Assembly: GCF_018918205.1 (NCBI RefSeq)
Contig: NZ_JAHLQB010000035.1
Span: 1-33,936 of the forward strand
Direction of reading: 5' to 3'
Length of the DNA stretch: 33,936 bases
Source: Lachnoclostridium sp. MSJ-17
GTDB lineage: Bacteria > Bacillota > Clostridia > Oscillospirales > Acutalibacteraceae
A program made the position numbers and the translations under genes. Below are positions 14,140 through 23,968 of this stretch, piece after piece; positions within the stretch are counted from its first letter, which is position 1, and each line of letters begins with the position of its first letter. The notes under the pieces were generated by a model, which did no database searches, had not been told where the DNA came from, and saw only the letters and a program-made list of their open reading frames with translations.

Positions 14140-15507
14140 TCAGTATATTTCTCCGGTTTTTCCCATGCCCGAAGTGAAGCCCGCAATGTACTTCTGCACG
14201 CAGGTCACGTCGAGGACGGAAACCCTGCCGTCTCCGTTTGTATCAGCGAGGGCAGTCTGGGTGTCTGTCATACGCACATAGTCAACAGCCGCTCTCTGGA
14301 GCAGGGTCGCGTCGTCTACGGTGATTTTGCCGTCGAGATCAAGGTCGCCGTAGAGCTTGTTTTCAAGGCTGTTCTCGTCGGTCACGGTAAGCGTTATCGG
14401 AAGCTCGCCGTCGTCGAAGGTGAAAATCATATCATGTTTTCCCGCCTCGAGATTTACAAGCTCGGATTTGCCGATTATCACCATGCCCTCACGTAAAATC
14501 ATGTTGCTCTCGATGTTCGAGCCCATGTACTCTCCGTCAACGTAGACCGAAAAGACCTTGGAGTCGGAATCCGTCTGGAAGCTGAAGCCCGATGAAGCGC
14601 TCTTGTCCCACATGATATCCGTGTACTGAGAGTAAAGCTTTCTCGGCTCAAGCTGCTTTATTTCGTCGTAGTCCGCGTAAGCCATAATTTTGTCGCTGTT
14701 CTTTACGTCACCTTCGTCGAGGTCAAGCTGAGCGGTGGCTACCTTGCCGCTGAGGTTGCCGTTGATAAAGGTCAGCACATGCTCTTCCGCGTCGTAATCG
14801 GTTACGATAGCCACATGGTCGAAGTAGTCGCCCGAGCCGTCCCATGAAACGAATACAAGTCCGCCGGGCTTGTAGGGCATATCATACGGGTCGACGTCGA
14901 TATTGTAGTATGTGTTCCAGTTGTAGGAGTCGAGCTTGTGGTGCGCCTTCGGAGCGTACCAGACGTTTTTCTGGTCGAGGTCGTAGGCGAGGATCCACGA
15001 ATCCGCGGCAAACTCTATTCTCGGTTCGGCACAGTAGGCGTAGTAGTACTTTTTCAGCTCGTCCCTGGTGTAATAGCCTCCCTGATAAAGGCACCAGCTG
15101 ACGAAAATCGCGCACCAGTCGCAGTCGAGGTACTGAGCATTTTCGTTTTCGCCCATTATCCACGCCTGAGCCCAGCGTGTGTACTCGGTGTTGCCCGTTT
15201 TGCCGGCGTTCATTCTCAGCTCCTTGCCCGTCCAGATAAGACCGTCAGCCTTAGCCTGCTCGATATCGACGCCCTGAGTCGCGTAGTTCAGATATCCCTC
15301 CTGAGAGAGAGCGGCGGCGAGAGTCTTTTCCATTGTCGACTTGCCCTCGCTGTCACTGAGAGCGGCGGTAAGTCTTTCGTAGTACGGCGAGCTCTTGTAC
15401 TCCTCGGAATACACAAGGCTGTCGTCGGCATACGCTGTCAGCGAAAACAGCGACGACGCGAGAAGCGCTGCCGCTGTAATAACGCAAAGTATTCTTTTGA
15501 TTTTCAT
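14140..15507 (-). CDS. Secreted CHAP-type cysteine amidase/peptidase with type I dockerin
   Basis: The 455-residue product has a signal peptide (ILCVITAAALLASSLFSLTA then YADD) and GGAGG before ATG 15507. The catalytic domain (about residues 60-260) carries DCDWCAIFVSWC with the probable nucleophile Cys132 and DHVAIVTD with His231, the CHAP/NlpC-like Cys-His pair; such enzymes cleave peptidoglycan cross-bridges or amides. A beta-rich segment (about 290-375) follows. The last 70 residues are a dockerin with two calcium loops (GDLDLDGKITVDDATLLQR and DTNGDGRVSVLD), which binds cohesins on scaffoldins. An enzyme with this layout is probably part of a cellulosome-like surface complex. The catalytic specificity is not readable. 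Confidence 0.85.
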   Translation of the reverse strand: MKIKRILCVITAAALLASSLFSLTAYADDSLVYSEEYKSSPYYERLTAALSDSEGKSTMEKTLAAALSQEGYLNYATQGVDIEQAKADGLIWTGKELRMNAGKTGNTEYTRWAQAWIMGENENAQYLDCDWCAIFVSWCLYQGGYYTRDELKKYYYAYCAEPRIEFAADSWILAYDLDQKNVWYAPKAHHKLDSYNWNTYYNIDVDPYDMPYKPGGLVFVSWDGSGDYFDHVAIVTDYDAEEHVLTFINGNLSGKVATAQLDLDEGDVKNSDKIMAYADYDEIKQLEPRKLYSQYTDIMWDKSASSGFSFQTDSDSKVFSVYVDGEYMGSNIESNMILREGMVIIGKSELVNLEAGKHDMIFTFDDGELPITLTVTDENSLENKLYGDLDLDGKITVDDATLLQRAAVDYVRMTDTQTALADTNGDGRVSVLDVTCVQKYIAGFTSGMGKTGEIY

Positions 15508-15538
15508 AGATTATTCCTCCAGTTTATAAGATAAAAGA

Positions 15539-15567
15539 ATAATACCACGAAAAGACGGATTATGCAA
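15539..15567 (-). promoter_or_regulatory. Promoter for the CHAP-dockerin gene
   Basis: On the minus strand TTGCAT (15567-15562) and TATTAT (15544-15539) have a 17-nt spacer, 32 nt before the start codon. It is back to back with the promoter of the divergent transporter gene. Confidence 0.6.
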
Positions 15568-15580
15568 GCAAAATTTTATA

Positions 15581-15609
15581 TTGACAGCAGGGCTGAATAA
15601 GCTTATAAT
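15581..15609 (+). promoter_or_regulatory. Near-consensus promoter for the cation efflux gene
   Basis: TTGACA (15581-15586) and TATAAT (15604-15609) are both perfect with 17 nt between them. A direct repeat TATAATATCA follows at once. The strength suggests constitutive expression unless a repressor binds the repeat. Confidence 0.85.
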
Positions 15610-15663
15610 ATCATATAATATCATATGCTTACAGCAATAAACATAGATACAGGAGCTGTTTTT

Positions 15664-16548
15664 ATGGATAAAACGCATGACGCAAAGCGGGTCGCAACGA
15701 CGGTGTCGCTTGTCGGAATGATCGGCAACATCGCGCTTACCCTGTTCAAGCTGTTCGCGGGTATCGTCGCAAACTCCGGCGCTATGATCTCAGACGCGGT
15801 ACACTCCGCCTCGGACGTTTTCAGCGGTATCATAGTCATAGTCGGCGTTAGTCTTTCTTCCCGCGAATCAGACTCAGACCACCCCTACGGTCATGAGCGG
15901 TTCGAGTGCGTCGCCGAGATCATTCTCGCGGTCGTGTTATTCATCGCAGGCGGCACGATCGGAATCGAAGCCGTAAAGAGCATTGTGACCGGCGCATACG
16001 CGGAGCTTACCTTTCGCAGTCCGCTCGCCCTCATCGCGGCGATCACCTCGATCATCGTCAAGGAATCGATGTTCTGGTACACCAAAATCAACGCGAAAAA
16101 AATCAACTCTCCCTCGCTTTCGGCTGAGGCGTGGCATCACCGCAGCGACGCCCTGTCGTCGGTGGGAGCGCTTATCGGCATAGGCGGCGCGGCTCTCGGC
16201 TTCCCCATTCTCGAGCCCATCGCGAGCATAATCATCTGCCTGTTCATCTTCAAGGTCGCGTTCGACGTTTTCAGGGACGCGGTTGACCGCATGGTCGACC
16301 ACTCCTGCGACGACGAGACCGCGGATAAAATCAAAGCGTGCTCCGAGAAAATCGACGGCGTTGAACGCATTGATCTTCTGCGCACGAGAGTATTCGGCAA
16401 CAAGATTTACGTCGACATAGAAATCGGCGTCGACAAGGAGCTCAGCGTATGCACCGCTCACCAGATCGCCGAGCAGGTTCACGACGCGGTAGAGAACGGC
16501 TTTCCGCAGGTAAAGCACGTCATGGTTCACGTCAATCCGGTGGAATAA
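15664..16548 (+). CDS. Cation diffusion facilitator (CDF) family transporter
   Basis: The 294-residue product starts at ATG 15664 behind AGGAG; the ATG at 15625 lies in the promoter repeat and has no ribosome binding site. It contains the CDF signature: DAVHSASDVFSG in helix II, SDHPYGHERFE after helix II, and HHRSDALSSVGALIG in helix V, where His/Asp form the transport metal site. Six membrane helices precede a cytoplasmic ferredoxin-like domain (about 210-294, VFGNKIYVDIEIGVD and KHVMVHVNP). CDF proteins export Zn, Mn, Fe or Co by proton antiport; the metal is not decided here. The gene is monocistronic with its own strong promoter. Confidence 0.93.
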   Translation: MDKTHDAKRVATTVSLVGMIGNIALTLFKLFAGIVANSGAMISDAVHSASDVFSGIIVIVGVSLSSRESDSDHPYGHERFECVAEIILAVVLFIAGGTIGIEAVKSIVTGAYAELTFRSPLALIAAITSIIVKESMFWYTKINAKKINSPSLSAEAWHHRSDALSSVGALIGIGGAALGFPILEPIASIIICLFIFKVAFDVFRDAVDRMVDHSCDDETADKIKACSEKIDGVERIDLLRTRVFGNKIYVDIEIGVDKELSVCTAHQIAEQVHDAVENGFPQVKHVMVHVNPVE

Positions 16549-16565
16549 ATTATATTTAAAACAAT

Positions 16566-16605
16566 AGACAGCGTCGCCGCTGATGAACGGTGACGCTGTC
16601 TTTTA
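16566..16605. terminator. Terminator between the CDF transporter and bioY
   Basis: A 10-bp stem (AGACAGCGTC / GACGCTGTCT) with an inner CCG/CGG pair is followed by TTTTATTA. It serves the convergent transporter and bioY transcripts. Confidence 0.75.
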
Positions 16606-16619
16606 TTAATGTATGAGGA

Positions 16620-17198
16620 TCAGTATAGCTTTGCGAGCGCCTTGTTTAGCGGCACCGCGATGATCGACGCGAGTACGCACTTCGATATGTCGAGCAGAAT
16701 GAAAACCGAGGTCAGCGTAACTACCGCGCTGAGCAGATCCGCTCCCGTGTACGCCATATACAGCGCGATTCCCGGGATATACATCACCGGAATTCCGACG
16801 ATCACGGTAACGAGAATATAACGCACGACGGTGAGCTTGCCGCCGAGCTTTTTGGCGAGTACGTTTTTGAGCAGGCTGACTAAGAACGCCGCAAGCACAA
16901 AGCCGATGATGAATCCGCCCGTCGGCGAGAGTATCGTACCTATTCCGCTCTTTGCGCCCGAAAAAACAGGCAGTCCGATCACGCCGAGCAGCACATAGAG
17001 CAGCAGCGAAATCACCGAATACAGGGGTTTTAATATAAGCGCCGTGAGCATTACCATGAGCACCTGCAGCGTAAACGGCACGCCGATAGGCAGCGGAATC
17101 GCGAGCTGTGCCGCGACGCAGATCAGCGCGGTGCAAAGTGCGATCTGAACCATTGCGAGGGTAGTAAGCTTTGCGCGTGAGGGTTGGTTTTTAGTCAT
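16620..17198 (-). CDS. bioY: Biotin transporter BioY (ECF S-component)
   Basis: The 192-residue protein, of usual BioY length, has six hydrophobic helices and the BioY signatures LAIPLPIGVPFTLQVLMVML near residue 40 and GLPVFSGAKSGIGTILSPTG, TGGFIIGF in the middle. BioY captures biotin for an energy-coupling factor transporter (EcfA1A2T), which is not encoded here. The start is ATG 17198 with GAAAGAAG just upstream; a TTG at 17216 is possible but less well supported. Its promoter is overlaid by a BirA-like operator (17223-17262), so biotin repression is expected. Confidence 0.93.
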   Translation of the reverse strand: MTKNQPSRAKLTTLAMVQIALCTALICVAAQLAIPLPIGVPFTLQVLMVMLTALILKPLYSVISLLLYVLLGVIGLPVFSGAKSGIGTILSPTGGFIIGFVLAAFLVSLLKNVLAKKLGGKLTVVRYILVTVIVGIPVMYIPGIALYMAYTGADLLSAVVTLTSVFILLDISKCVLASIIAVPLNKALAKLY

Positions 17199-17222
17199 AT
17201 TGTCAACTTCTTTCAATGTTTA

Positions 17223-17262
17223 TTGTTGACATTATACACCGTTCACGCCCAATTGTCAACTA
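17223..17262 (-). promoter_or_regulatory. bioY promoter with overlapping BirA-like operator
   Basis: On the minus strand TTGACA (17259-17254) and TATAAT (17236-17231) are perfect with 17-nt spacing. Inverted half-sites TTGTTGAC (17223-17230) and GTCAACTA (17255-17262) flank the -10 and overlap the -35. Firmicute BirA operators have the form TTGTTAAC...GTTAACAA, so biotin-dependent BirA repression is the likely control. Confidence 0.7.
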
Positions 17263-17312
17263 TTTTATTCTACTTTGGTTTACGTAAATCTTCAAACCAT
17301 TTTGCTCCAATA

Positions 17313-17330
17313 AACTGCCAACTGCTAACT
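17313..17330. repeat. Dispersed AGTTGG-type short repeat, copy 1
   Basis: AACTGCCAACTGCTAACT is built from 7-nt steps (CCAACTG / GCTAACT). The same heptamers recur at 21795-21873 and 24813-24850. It lies just upstream of the gltX promoter. Confidence 0.6.
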
Positions 17331-17338
17331 AAAAATCC

Positions 17339-17367
17339 TTGTACTTCTTCCCGAAATATGGTATACT
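17339..17367 (+). promoter_or_regulatory. Promoter for gltX
   Basis: TTGTAC (17339-17344) and TATACT (17362-17367) are separated by 17 nt, 34 nt before the gltX start. There is no room for a T-box leader, so tRNA-dependent control is not expected at this promoter. Confidence 0.7.
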
Positions 17368-17401
17368 GATTAAGTATACTATAAAAGCAAAGGGTGATAA
17401 T

Positions 17402-18853
17402 ATGGCTGAAAAAACAGTCAGAACAAGATACGCGCCTAGTCCCACCGGCTTCATGCACGTCGGCAACCTGAGGACGGCGCTGTACGAGTACCTTGTCGCC
17501 AAATCGCAGGGCGGCAAATTTATCCTCCGTATCGAGGACACCGACCGTGAAAGACTGGTTGAGGGCGCGGTCGACTTCATTTACAACACGCTCAGGCTCG
17601 CCGGGCTGCAGCACGACGAAGGTCCCGACATCGGCGGAGACTTCGGTCCCTATGTCCAGTCCGAGCGCAAGGATATGTACCTGCCCTACGCCGAGCAGCT
17701 TATCCGCGAGGGCAAGGCGTACCGCTGCTTCTGCTCAAAGGAGCGCCTCGAAAAAATCCAGAAAGAGACCGTAGGCGGCGGCTACGACAGACATTGCCGC
17801 GACCTTCCACAGGAGGAGATCGACCGCCTGCTTTCTGAGGGCGTGCCCTATGTTATCCGTCAGAAAATGCCCGTTGAAGGCAGCACGACCTTCACAGACG
17901 CGGTATTCGGCGAGATCACCGTCGAAAACAGCGAGCTGCAGGATCAGATTCTGATCAAGACCGACGGCTACCCCACCTACAACTTCGCTAACGTCATTGA
18001 CGACCACACCATGGGCATCACCCACGTCGTCAGAGGCAGCGAGTACCTCAGCTCTACCCCGAAGTACAACCTGCTCTACGAGGCATTCGGCTGGGAGATC
18101 CCGACCTACATCCACCTGCCTCTTATCATGGGCAAGGACGAGGACGGCAACGTCTCAAAGCTCTCAAAGCGTCACGGAGCGACGGGCTTCTATGATCTGA
18201 TCGACGACGGCTATCTGCCGCAGGCGATAATCAACTACATCGCGCTTCTCGGCTGGTGCCCCAAGGACAATCAGGAGATTTTTACACTCTCAGAGCTTGA
18301 AAAGGCGTTCGACATCAGCGGAATCAGCAAGTCTCCGTCCGTTTTTGACTACGACAAGCTCAGCTGGTTCAACGGAGAGTACATCAAGGCAATGACTGAG
18401 GAGGAGTTCACCGAGGCAGCAATGCCCTATTACAAGCAGGTTTTCGGCGACAGGGAAATGCCTTACGAAAAGTTCGCGGCAATACTCCGGAAGCGCGTCA
18501 CACAGCTCACGCAGATTCCCGAAATGCTCGACTTTTTCGCACAGCTGCCCGAATACGGCAAGGAGCTCTTTGTCAACAAAAAGAGCAAGACAAACCTCGA
18601 GAACGCGCCCGTCGTGCTCAAAGAAGCTACCGACAGACTGAGAGCGCTTCCCGAATGGACAGCAGACTCTATCCACGACTGCCTGATCAACATGGCTGCC
18701 GAAAATGGACTCAAGAACGGCACGGTTATGTGGCCGGTCAGAATCGCCGCGGCAGGCAAGACCGTCACACCCGGCGGTGCGATTGAAATTCTTGATATCC
18801 TCGGCAGAGAGGAAACAATGAGAAGGCTCGAAATCGGACTTGAGAAGTTGTGA
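17402..18853 (+). CDS. gltX: Glutamate-tRNA ligase
   Basis: The 483-residue class I aminoacyl-tRNA synthetase charges tRNA-Glu with glutamate using ATP. The HIGH-like motif is YAPSPTGFMHVGNLRTA near the N-terminus and the KMSKS-like motif is KLSKRHGA around residue 257. The C-terminal helical anticodon-binding domain is complete and the length is normal. The start is ATG 17402 with GGGTGA upstream; codons before it lie in the promoter. The stop TGA (18851-18853) overlaps a GTG start of the decayed RAYT gene. A dedicated glnS follows 516 bp downstream, so this enzyme may be a discriminating GluRS that charges only tRNA-Glu (inference). Confidence 0.97.
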   Translation: MAEKTVRTRYAPSPTGFMHVGNLRTALYEYLVAKSQGGKFILRIEDTDRERLVEGAVDFIYNTLRLAGLQHDEGPDIGGDFGPYVQSERKDMYLPYAEQLIREGKAYRCFCSKERLEKIQKETVGGGYDRHCRDLPQEEIDRLLSEGVPYVIRQKMPVEGSTTFTDAVFGEITVENSELQDQILIKTDGYPTYNFANVIDDHTMGITHVVRGSEYLSSTPKYNLLYEAFGWEIPTYIHLPLIMGKDEDGNVSKLSKRHGATGFYDLIDDGYLPQAIINYIALLGWCPKDNQEIFTLSELEKAFDISGISKSPSVFDYDKLSWFNGEYIKAMTEEEFTEAAMPYYKQVFGDREMPYEKFAAILRKRVTQLTQIPEMLDFFAQLPEYGKELFVNKKSKTNLENAPVVLKEATDRLRALPEWTADSIHDCLINMAAENGLKNGTVMWPVRIAAAGKTVTPGGAIEILDILGREETMRRLEIGLEKL

Positions 18854-18960
18854 GGATCTTACGGAAGCCAAACAGGCTTAAAGACTACGATTACTCTTCC
18901 GGCGGTGCGTATTTCATAACCATCTGCACAAACAATAGAGATAAGAACCTTTCCTATATA

Positions 18961-18991
18961 CGTAGCGGAGACCCTTGTGGTCTCCCTTACG
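18961..18991. repeat. REP-like palindrome 1 inside the RAYT gene
   Basis: CGTAGC is followed by a 7-bp stem (GGAGACC / GGTCTCC) with loop CTTGT and then CTTACG. The outer CGTA/TACG also pair. In the RAYT reading frame it encodes a Gly-Asp-Pro segment. Confidence 0.65.
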
Positions 18992-19121
18992 TTGAGCTTA
19001 CCGCACTGGGAAAAATTACCGAAGCAACCTTGGCTGAAATTGAAACGGCTGATTTGACTGTTGATAAATACGTCATTATGCCCAATCACATTCATCTGAT
19101 AATAAAAATCTGCACCCCCAA

Positions 19122-19146
19122 GACAGCCACAAGGGCTGTCGCTACG
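19122..19146. repeat. REP-like palindrome 2 inside the RAYT gene, inverted
   Basis: On the minus strand it reads CCGTAGC, then a 7-bp stem (GACAGCC / GGCTGTC) with loop CTTGT. The conserved CGTAGC head and CTTGT loop match palindrome 1 while the stem differs with compensating changes. It coincides with the frameshift. Confidence 0.65.
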
Positions 19147-19369
19147 GTGTAACTAAGGCAATCGGAAAATACAAATCATTGTGCGCAAACAGATGGCTCG
19201 CCTATTGTAAAGCAACAGGCACCGAATATCACCCCATATGGCAGCGTTCATATTACGACCACATAATACGTTCGGAAAACGACTACCTTGAAATATGGAA
19301 GTATATTGACGAAAATCCGATAAAGTGGACTCTCGATAAATACTATTTTTAATAAAGAAGGCTAAAGAT

Positions 19370-21052
<1,683 letters not shown>

Positions 21053-21053
21053 T

Positions 21054-21794
21054 ATGAAAACTGCTTTGGTTACGGGCGGCGCGGGCGGAATCGGCTCCGC
21101 GATCTGCAAAAAGCTCGCGCAGTCAGGCTGTCAGGTCGCCGTCCATTACAACACAAAAAAAGACACCGCCGAAGCCCTCGCCGAACAGCTCCAAAAGAGC
21201 TTCGGCGTTAAGGCTATGGCGGTTTGGGCAGACGTTGCTGACAGAGAGAGCGTCAACTCCATGTTCGACAAGGTTGACAATACCCTCGGCGGCGTCGATA
21301 TCCTCGTAAATAACGCCGGCATCGCTCAACAGAAGCTGTTCACCGACATTACCGCGAACGACTGGCGCAGTATGCTCGACACAAACCTCGGCGGCGTGTT
21401 CAACTGCTCGCAGGAGGTTCTGCGGCGGCACATGATCCCCGGTCACAGCGGCGTTATCCTCAACATTAGCTCAATGTGGGGACAGGTCGGCGCGTCGTGC
21501 GAGGTTCACTACAGCGCGGCAAAGGCAGGCGTTATCGGGCTGACAAAGGCTCTCGCAAAGGAGGTCGGACTCAGCGGCGTGCGCGTCAACTGCATAGCGC
21601 CCGGAGTTATAATGACCGACATGATGAAGGGCTTTGACGAGGAAACTATACAAGCCCTGAGGGAAGAAACTCCGCTCAACACCCTCGGCACGCCCGACGA
21701 CATAGCCGAAGCCGCCGTGTTTTTATGCAGCGACAAGGCGAGGTTCATCACGGGACAGGTTCTCGGGGTGAACGGAGGATTTGTCATACTATAG
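21054..21794 (+). CDS. Short-chain dehydrogenase/reductase, FabG/YmfI-like
   Basis: The 246-residue SDR has the NAD(P)-binding TGGAGGIG (residues 8-15), NNAG in the middle, catalytic Ser in NISSMWGQ and YSAAKAG (Tyr-Lys pair), and the C-terminal GQVLGVNGGF. It is closest by recall to 3-oxoacyl-ACP reductases and to the YmfI-type 5-aminopentanone reductase that modifies elongation factor P; the context next to a tRNA synthetase does not decide between them. The start ATG 21054 is one base after the glnS stop. A terminator follows at 21874-21900. Confidence 0.85.
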   Translation: MKTALVTGGAGGIGSAICKKLAQSGCQVAVHYNTKKDTAEALAEQLQKSFGVKAMAVWADVADRESVNSMFDKVDNTLGGVDILVNNAGIAQQKLFTDITANDWRSMLDTNLGGVFNCSQEVLRRHMIPGHSGVILNISSMWGQVGASCEVHYSAAKAGVIGLTKALAKEVGLSGVRVNCIAPGVIMTDMMKGFDEETIQALREETPLNTLGTPDDIAEAAVFLCSDKARFITGQVLGVNGGFVIL

Positions 21795-21873
21795 CAGTTG
21801 GTAGTTGGGTAGTTAGTATTTGGTAGTAATACTACCCTAAACTACCTAATGCCAACTAAAAAACTGCCAACTA
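21795..21873. repeat. Dispersed AGTTGG-type repeat, copy 2, forming a long imperfect hairpin
   Basis: A run of (T/C)AGTTGG heptamers on the left (21797-21830) faces CCAACTA/CTACC units on the right (21829-21873), so the segment can fold back on itself around GGTAGTAATACTACC. It fills the gap between the SDR stop and its terminator. It may be a miniature inverted-repeat element or slippage-derived DNA. Confidence 0.6.
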
Positions 21874-21900
21874 AAAAACCGCCCATAAAGGGCGGTTTTT
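21874..21900. terminator. Bidirectional terminator between the SDR gene and rplQ
   Basis: AAAAACCGCCC and GGGCGGTTTTT form an 11-bp stem around ATAAA. It ends both the + strand glnS-SDR transcript and the - strand ribosomal operon. Confidence 0.9.
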
Positions 21901-21914
21901 AATATAGCTTAAAC

Positions 21915-22256
21915 TTAAACCAGCTCGATGACAGCCATCTCGGCGCCGTCGCCGCGACGGGGACCGATCTTGGTAACTCTTGTGTAGCCGCCGTTGCGGT
22001 CAGCGTACTTGGGAGCAATCTCGCTGAACAGCTTGGAAACAACGTCCTCCTTGGTAACAAACGCGAGAACAAGGCGTCTGTTGTGCAGGGTGTTGTCCTT
22101 AGCCGTTGTAATCATCTTCTCTGCCATAGCCTGAACTTCCTTGGCACGAGTATTGGTGGTCTCAATTTTGCCGTTTTCGAGAAGGAAGGTAACCATAGCG
22201 CGAAGCATAGCGGTTCTCTGCGCGGTAGTTCTTCCCAGTTTTCTTGTACCTGGCAT
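21915..22256 (-). CDS. rplQ: 50S ribosomal protein L17
   Basis: The 113-residue protein begins [20 protein letters not shown] and ends with the conserved [12 protein letters not shown]. It binds 23S rRNA near the peptide exit tunnel. The ATG at 22256 follows AAAGGAG; the GTG nine bases upstream overlaps that site. It is the last gene of the operon, 36 nt after rpoA, and ends just before the terminator at 21874-21900. Confidence 0.97.
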   Translation of the reverse strand: MPGTRKLGRTTAQRTAMLRAMVTFLLENGKIETTNTRAKEVQAMAEKMITTAKDNTLHNRRLVLAFVTKEDVVSKLFSEIAPKYADRNGGYTRVTKIGPRRGDGAEMAVIELV

Positions 22257-22292
22257 GGTATTCACTCCTTTACGTGGGTTTTGTAAGGGTAT

Positions 22293-23246
22293 TTATTCGT
22301 CTTCCTTCTGAAGACTGAAACCGAGAGAATTCAGCTTCTGTACGACTTCCTCGAGCGACTTTCTGCCGAGGTTGCGCACCTTCATCATATCCTCTTCGGA
22401 CTTGTTAATTAAATCTTCAACTGTATTAATGCCTGCGCGCTTGAGGCAGTTGAACGAACGTACCGAAAGGTCGAGATCCTCGATAGTCATTTCGAGGATT
22501 TTCTCCTTGCCCTTGTCGTCCTTCTCGACCATTACCTCCGCGGAGGAAGCCTTGTCTGAGAGGTTTACGAACAGGTTGAGATGCTCGGTGAGCACCTTAG
22601 CGGCGAGAGAAACCGCCTCTTCGGCGTTGATTACACCGTTTGTCCACACGTCGAGCGTGAGCTTGTCGTAGTCAGTGATCTGACCGACACGGGTGTTGTC
22701 AACGGTGTAGTTGACCTTTAATACAGGCGTGTAGATGGAGTCGATCGGAAGAACGCCGATTACGTTGTTGCCGGTGAGCTGCTTGTTGCGCTCGCCGGGA
22801 ACGTAGCCTCTGCCCTTGTCGATGGTGATTTCCATGCTGAGCTTAGCGCCCTCGCCGAGAGTGGCGATGTGCAGCTCGGGGTTAAGGATCTCGACCTCGC
22901 TGTCAGCCTTGATGCTTGCAGCGGTGACCTCGCAGGGACCCTCGGCGTCGATCGTGACAACCTTGGGAGCTACGTCGACCAGCTTGGCGACGAGGCTCTT
23001 CATGTTGAGCACGATTTCGGTGACGTCCTCTTTAACGCCGGTGATAGTTGAAAATTCGTGAAGAACGCCGTCAATCTTGAGCGATGTAACGGCACAGCCT
23101 TCAAGTGAGGAAAGCAGCACTCTGCGCAGGCTGTTGCCGAGAGTGTTGCCGAAGCCGCGCTCGAGCGGCTCAACAACGAACTTACCGTACTTGCCGTCTT
23201 CGGTTAATTCCGCTGTTTCAATTCTTGGCTTTTCAATTTCAATCAT
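22293..23246 (-). CDS. rpoA: DNA-directed RNA polymerase subunit alpha
   Basis: The 317-residue protein has the N-terminal dimerisation domain ([20 protein letters not shown]) and the C-terminal DNA- and regulator-contacting domain ([15 protein letters not shown] ... [12 protein letters not shown]), both complete. It scaffolds assembly of beta and beta-prime. It follows rpsD after 95 nt that contain a small hairpin, and precedes rplQ, as in most Firmicutes. Confidence 0.98.
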   Translation of the reverse strand: MIEIEKPRIETAELTEDGKYGKFVVEPLERGFGNTLGNSLRRVLLSSLEGCAVTSLKIDGVLHEFSTITGVKEDVTEIVLNMKSLVAKLVDVAPKVVTIDAEGPCEVTAASIKADSEVEILNPELHIATLGEGAKLSMEITIDKGRGYVPGERNKQLTGNNVIGVLPIDSIYTPVLKVNYTVDNTRVGQITDYDKLTLDVWTNGVINAEEAVSLAAKVLTEHLNLFVNLSDKASSAEVMVEKDDKGKEKILEMTIEDLDLSVRSFNCLKRAGINTVEDLINKSEEDMMKVRNLGRKSLEEVVQKLNSLGFSLQKEDE

Positions 23247-23268
23247 TCGCGAATCCTCCTCTTCGTCA

Positions 23269-23291
23269 TGCCGCCAAAGAAAATGGCGGCA
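23269..23291. other. Hairpin in the rpsD-rpoA gap
   Basis: TGCCGCC / GGCGGCA form a 7-bp GC-rich stem with a 9-nt A-rich loop, 22 nt before the rpoA start. There is no T-run; it could tune the ratio of rpsD to rpoA transcript by processing or translation. Confidence 0.4.
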
Positions 23292-23341
23292 GCATGTGTA
23301 ATCTTCCTGTGGATATAAACGCTGAAAAATCAGCCTTAAGA

Positions 23342-23944
23342 TTACTTGGAGTACAACTCAACGATGAGGTGCTCTTCAACGGGATAGTCGATGTCGTCTC
23401 TCTGGGGAAGCGCTACGACCTTGCCGCCGAGGAGATTCTCGTTCTTTTCAAGCCACTTGGGAGTGAGCATGGAAGCGTTCTCGCCCTCGGCAATAGCCTT
23501 GAAGCGTGTGGTTGAACGGCTCTTCTCCTTGACCTCGATTACGTCGCCGACCTTGACGATGTAGGAGGGGATGTTTACCTTCTTGCCGTTAACGGTGAAG
23601 TGAGCGTGGTTAACGAGCTGTCTTGCCTCACGGCGGGTAGCCGCGAGACCGAGTCTGAATACAACGTTGTCGAGTCTGCGCTCAACGATGGAGAGGAGCT
23701 CCTCACCGGTCTTGCCTTCAGCCTTCTCAGCCTTCTCGTAGTACGCGCGGAACTGCTTCTCGAGAATACCGTAAATAAACTTTACCTTCTGCTTCTCGGT
23801 CAGCTGCATGCTGTACTCGCTCTTTTTTCTTCTCATTTTGCCGCCGGGGTTTCTGTTGGAAGTCTTTTTGCTGTAACCCATTACAGCGGGCGATAAGCCG
23901 AGCGCTCTGCAGCGCTTGGCGATAGGCTGCATATTTTTAGCCAT
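23342..23944 (-). CDS. rpsD: 30S ribosomal protein S4
   Basis: The 200-residue primary 16S rRNA-binding protein starts near [15 protein letters not shown] and carries the S4 RNA-binding domain ([23 protein letters not shown], about residues 88-150). It has a single Cys in the N-terminal segment, so it is the zinc-free form. S4 is also the classical autoregulator of the alpha operon. It follows rpsK after 24 nt. Confidence 0.97.
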   Translation of the reverse strand: MAKNMQPIAKRCRALGLSPAVMGYSKKTSNRNPGGKMRRKKSEYSMQLTEKQKVKFIYGILEKQFRAYYEKAEKAEGKTGEELLSIVERRLDNVVFRLGLAATRREARQLVNHAHFTVNGKKVNIPSYIVKVGDVIEVKEKSRSTTRFKAIAEGENASMLTPKWLEKNENLLGGKVVALPQRDDIDYPVEEHLIVELYSK

Positions 23945-23968
23945 AAAAGTTATCCTCCTTAAATTATA

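Larger units (their letters stand above)
18850..19352 (+). pseudogene. REP-associated tyrosine transposase (RAYT, IS200-like), frameshifted
   Basis: GTG 18850 overlaps the gltX stop (GTGA). The first frame gives KPNRLKDYDYSSGGAYFITI (typical RAYT start) and VIMPNHIHLIIKI, with the HxH metal motif of the HUH/Y1 fold. It stops at 19150-19152. The next frame continues GKYKSLCANRW ... IWQRSYYDHIIRSENDYLEI and WKYIDENPIKW to TAA 19350, the conserved RAYT C-terminus with its catalytic tyrosine region. A frameshift near 19120-19150 therefore breaks the gene. RAYTs are domesticated single-copy relatives of IS200 that process REP palindromes; two such palindromes lie inside this gene. Programmed frameshifting is possible but no slippery site is evident. 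Confidence 0.8.

Noticed and set aside
17199..17401. T-box riboswitch upstream of gltX
   Set aside because: The promoter lies only 34 nt before the start codon and no antiterminator or T-box sequence can be seen.
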